In this document: positions 63,166 through 64,000 of the stretch, one piece after another
Layout: each line of letters begins with the position of its first letter
Position numbering within the stretch: the stretch's first letter is position 1
Source of the DNA: JAMXLO01 sp963794185
GTDB lineage: Bacteria; Pseudomonadota; Alphaproteobacteria; Acetobacterales; Acetobacteraceae
Assembly (NCBI GenBank): GCA_963794185.1
Contig: CAWCDM010000126.1
Span: 13,400-77,399, forward strand
DNA: 64,000 nucleotides
Reading direction: 5' to 3'
Made by a program: the position numbers and the translations under genes
Notes under the pieces: generated by a model
What the model saw: only the letters and a program-made list of their open reading frames with translations
What the model was told of the DNA's origin: nothing
The model's database searches: none

Positions 63166-63396
63166 AGTGGCCGGGCGCTGCTCGATCGAGTCTCACGAGA
63201 CGTGTGCCGAGACGCTGGATCGTTTGGTGAGACGAGCTGGCGGGAGCAGGGGGTCCGGGATGCCGAACCAGGCTGCCAAAAATGGCGCGTCCGTGCCGGT
63301 GGCGCGGCCTGATATTTTTACGCGGAGGACAGCGGCGAGCCGCGAATGGCCGCGGAGCGGCACTCGGTTGCGGTGCGCCACAACAAATAACCCTCT
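63166..63396. other. Unassigned sequence after the permease break
   Basis: About 230 bases with no recognisable gene, joining the truncated permease to the tandem repeats. Minus-strand frames are open but without a known domain. Confidence 0.35.
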
Positions 63397-63535
63397 GCCC
63401 GCGTGGTTTCCCCTTCATCACCGCGTGGGCTCCCCGTTCATCGACCGCGAGGCTCCCCCCTTCATCGCCCGTGTGGTTCCCGCTTCATCGCCCGCGTGGC
63501 CCCCGTTTATCGCCCGCGTGGCTCCCCCTCCATCG
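63397..63535. repeat. Six-unit tandem repeat of about 23 bp
   Basis: Degenerate units of the form GCCCGCGTGGCTCCCCC-TTCATC follow each other six times, lengths 22-24 bases. No spacers, so not CRISPR. Lies between two remnants of genes and just before an inverted repeat. Confidence 0.75.
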
Positions 63536-63622
63536 TCATGGCCGGCGAAGGCCGGCCACCCACGTCTTTCCTTTGCTGCTGCGGCAAAAGCCGTGGATGG
63601 CCGGCACAAGGCCGGCCATGAC
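63535..63622. repeat. Inverted repeat of the GGCCGGC type
   Basis: About 30 bases at 63535-63564 and 63592-63622 are near-perfect reverse complements, each containing GGCCGGCxxAAGGCCGGCC, itself palindromic. A third family of palindromic intergenic element in this window. Confidence 0.75.
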
Positions 63623-63648
63623 GGTCGGGTACCGGTGCGCCCCCATCC

Positions 63649-64000
63649 CTACCCCGCGACGCCCGCCGCATCGAGCGCCAGCAGCGCGGGGGTGCGGCCG
63701 GCGACCAGCGCTCGCACCAGATAATCCTCCGGCGGGCCGAACGAGGGGTTGTCGGGCAGCCGGCCAAGCTGGCGGATCAGCGCGGCGCGCCGAGGATAGA
63801 TCATCGCATACTCCTCGGCCTCGGCCGCCGGGTCAGGCACCGGCTCGGCGGGCGGCTCCGGCGCCGGCGTGGGAGGTGGCGGGGGAGGCGGCAGGTCCAC
63901 GGCCGCGAGCGGGGCGCCGGTGAGCGCCTGGGCCATCAGCCCCGCGGCGCAATGTTCGGTCCAGGCGGCCCGGTCGAGGGCGGCGGCGTTCGCCTCGATC
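63649..64000 (-). CDS. Unknown protein, C-terminal part
   Basis: The frame is open to the window edge. The visible C-terminal 116 residues have EANAAALDRAAWTEHCAAGL, a proline-rich linker (DLPPPPPPPTPAPEPPAEPV) and YAMIYPRRAALIRQLGRLPD followed by DYLVRALVAGRTPALLALDA. No family recognised. The start lies outside the window. Confidence 0.6.
   Translation of the reverse strand, partial: IEANAAALDRAAWTEHCAAGLMAQALTGAPLAAVDLPPPPPPPTPAPEPPAEPVPDPAAEAEEYAMIYPRRAALIRQLGRLPDNPSFGPPEDYLVRALVAGRTPALLALDAAGVAG

Noticed and set aside
63397..63535. Possible CRISPR array
   Set aside because: Units are contiguous, about 23 bases, degenerate and without unique spacers; no cas gene nearby.
1..64000. rRNA, tRNA or riboswitch genes
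   Set aside because: None was recognised by reading; a covariance-model scan (tRNAscan-SE, Infernal) could not be run and would settle this.

Overview
The window is high-GC DNA from an alphaproteobacterium, most likely an Acetobacteraceae-type member of the Rhodospirillales. The pointers are the run nagZ, M50 protease, scpA, scpB, tatB, tatC, serS, a Hint-domain secreted protein, GSCFA and Stf0-type glycan genes, entericidin, yajC and DUF815 genes, and palindromic intergenic repeats. This placement is an inference; there is no rRNA in the window to confirm it.

Layout. 0-5.2 kb (minus strand): a sugar ABC permease and binding protein, a GMC oxidoreductase with its Tat small subunit, a glyoxalase-fold protein and a damaged cytochrome c. 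Together these look like carbohydrate uptake and periplasmic oxidation. 5.5-7.2 kb: two tandem paralogous OmpR-type response regulators without a kinase. 7.2-9.8 kb: a GT39 glycosyltransferase and a GT2-GtrA fusion. 9.9-12.7 kb: an Lrp regulator divergent from trxB, then a LysR regulator.

12.8-21.8 kb is the most unusual part. It is a tandem array of long secreted proteins of one unrecognised family: a twin-arginine-like signal, ten conserved cysteines and a beta-propeller-like sequence. Copy 4 is intact and carries 35 consecutive glycines. Copies 1-3 are frameshifted. A promoter joined to a 3' end (12.86-12.98 kb) and a promoter joined to a 5' end (17.7-17.9 kb) are remnants of further copies. 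Five units share a promoter with a TTGC-N6-GCAA dyad in its spacer, and several share a two-hairpin 3' end. Directly downstream are three minor type II secretion pseudopilin genes (gspI, gspJ, gspK), so array product and secretion machinery may belong together.

24.4-36.7 kb is a surface and glycan region: a 934-residue Hint-domain protein, two TPR proteins, a large glycosyltransferase with seven degenerate YPDV-type N-terminal repeats, an Stf0-like sulfotransferase, a truncated GSCFA protein and a second glycosyltransferase. 36.9-46.4 kb holds a metallo-beta-lactamase-fold hydrolase, an SDR, tsaC/sua5, pepA-holC, a GNAT, a hydrolase and methyltransferase pair, and a divergent SARP/TolB-type regulator. 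47-62.5 kb is housekeeping: ABC-F ATPase, nagZ to serS, an ICMT-like methyltransferase, DUF4282, DUF815, yajC, sodB, a phytoene-synthase-like gene, entericidin and uvrA. 62.9-64 kb has a truncated oligopeptide permease, repeats and the end of an unknown gene.

Caveat: about a third of the genes carry one or more single-base frameshifts, including probably essential tsaC. The indels in array copies 2 and 3 are mostly +1, and two are shared between those copies. Residual long-read errors, worst inside the repeats, explain this at least as well as pseudogene formation. Frameshifted genes are marked pseudogene here, but many may be intact in the organism.
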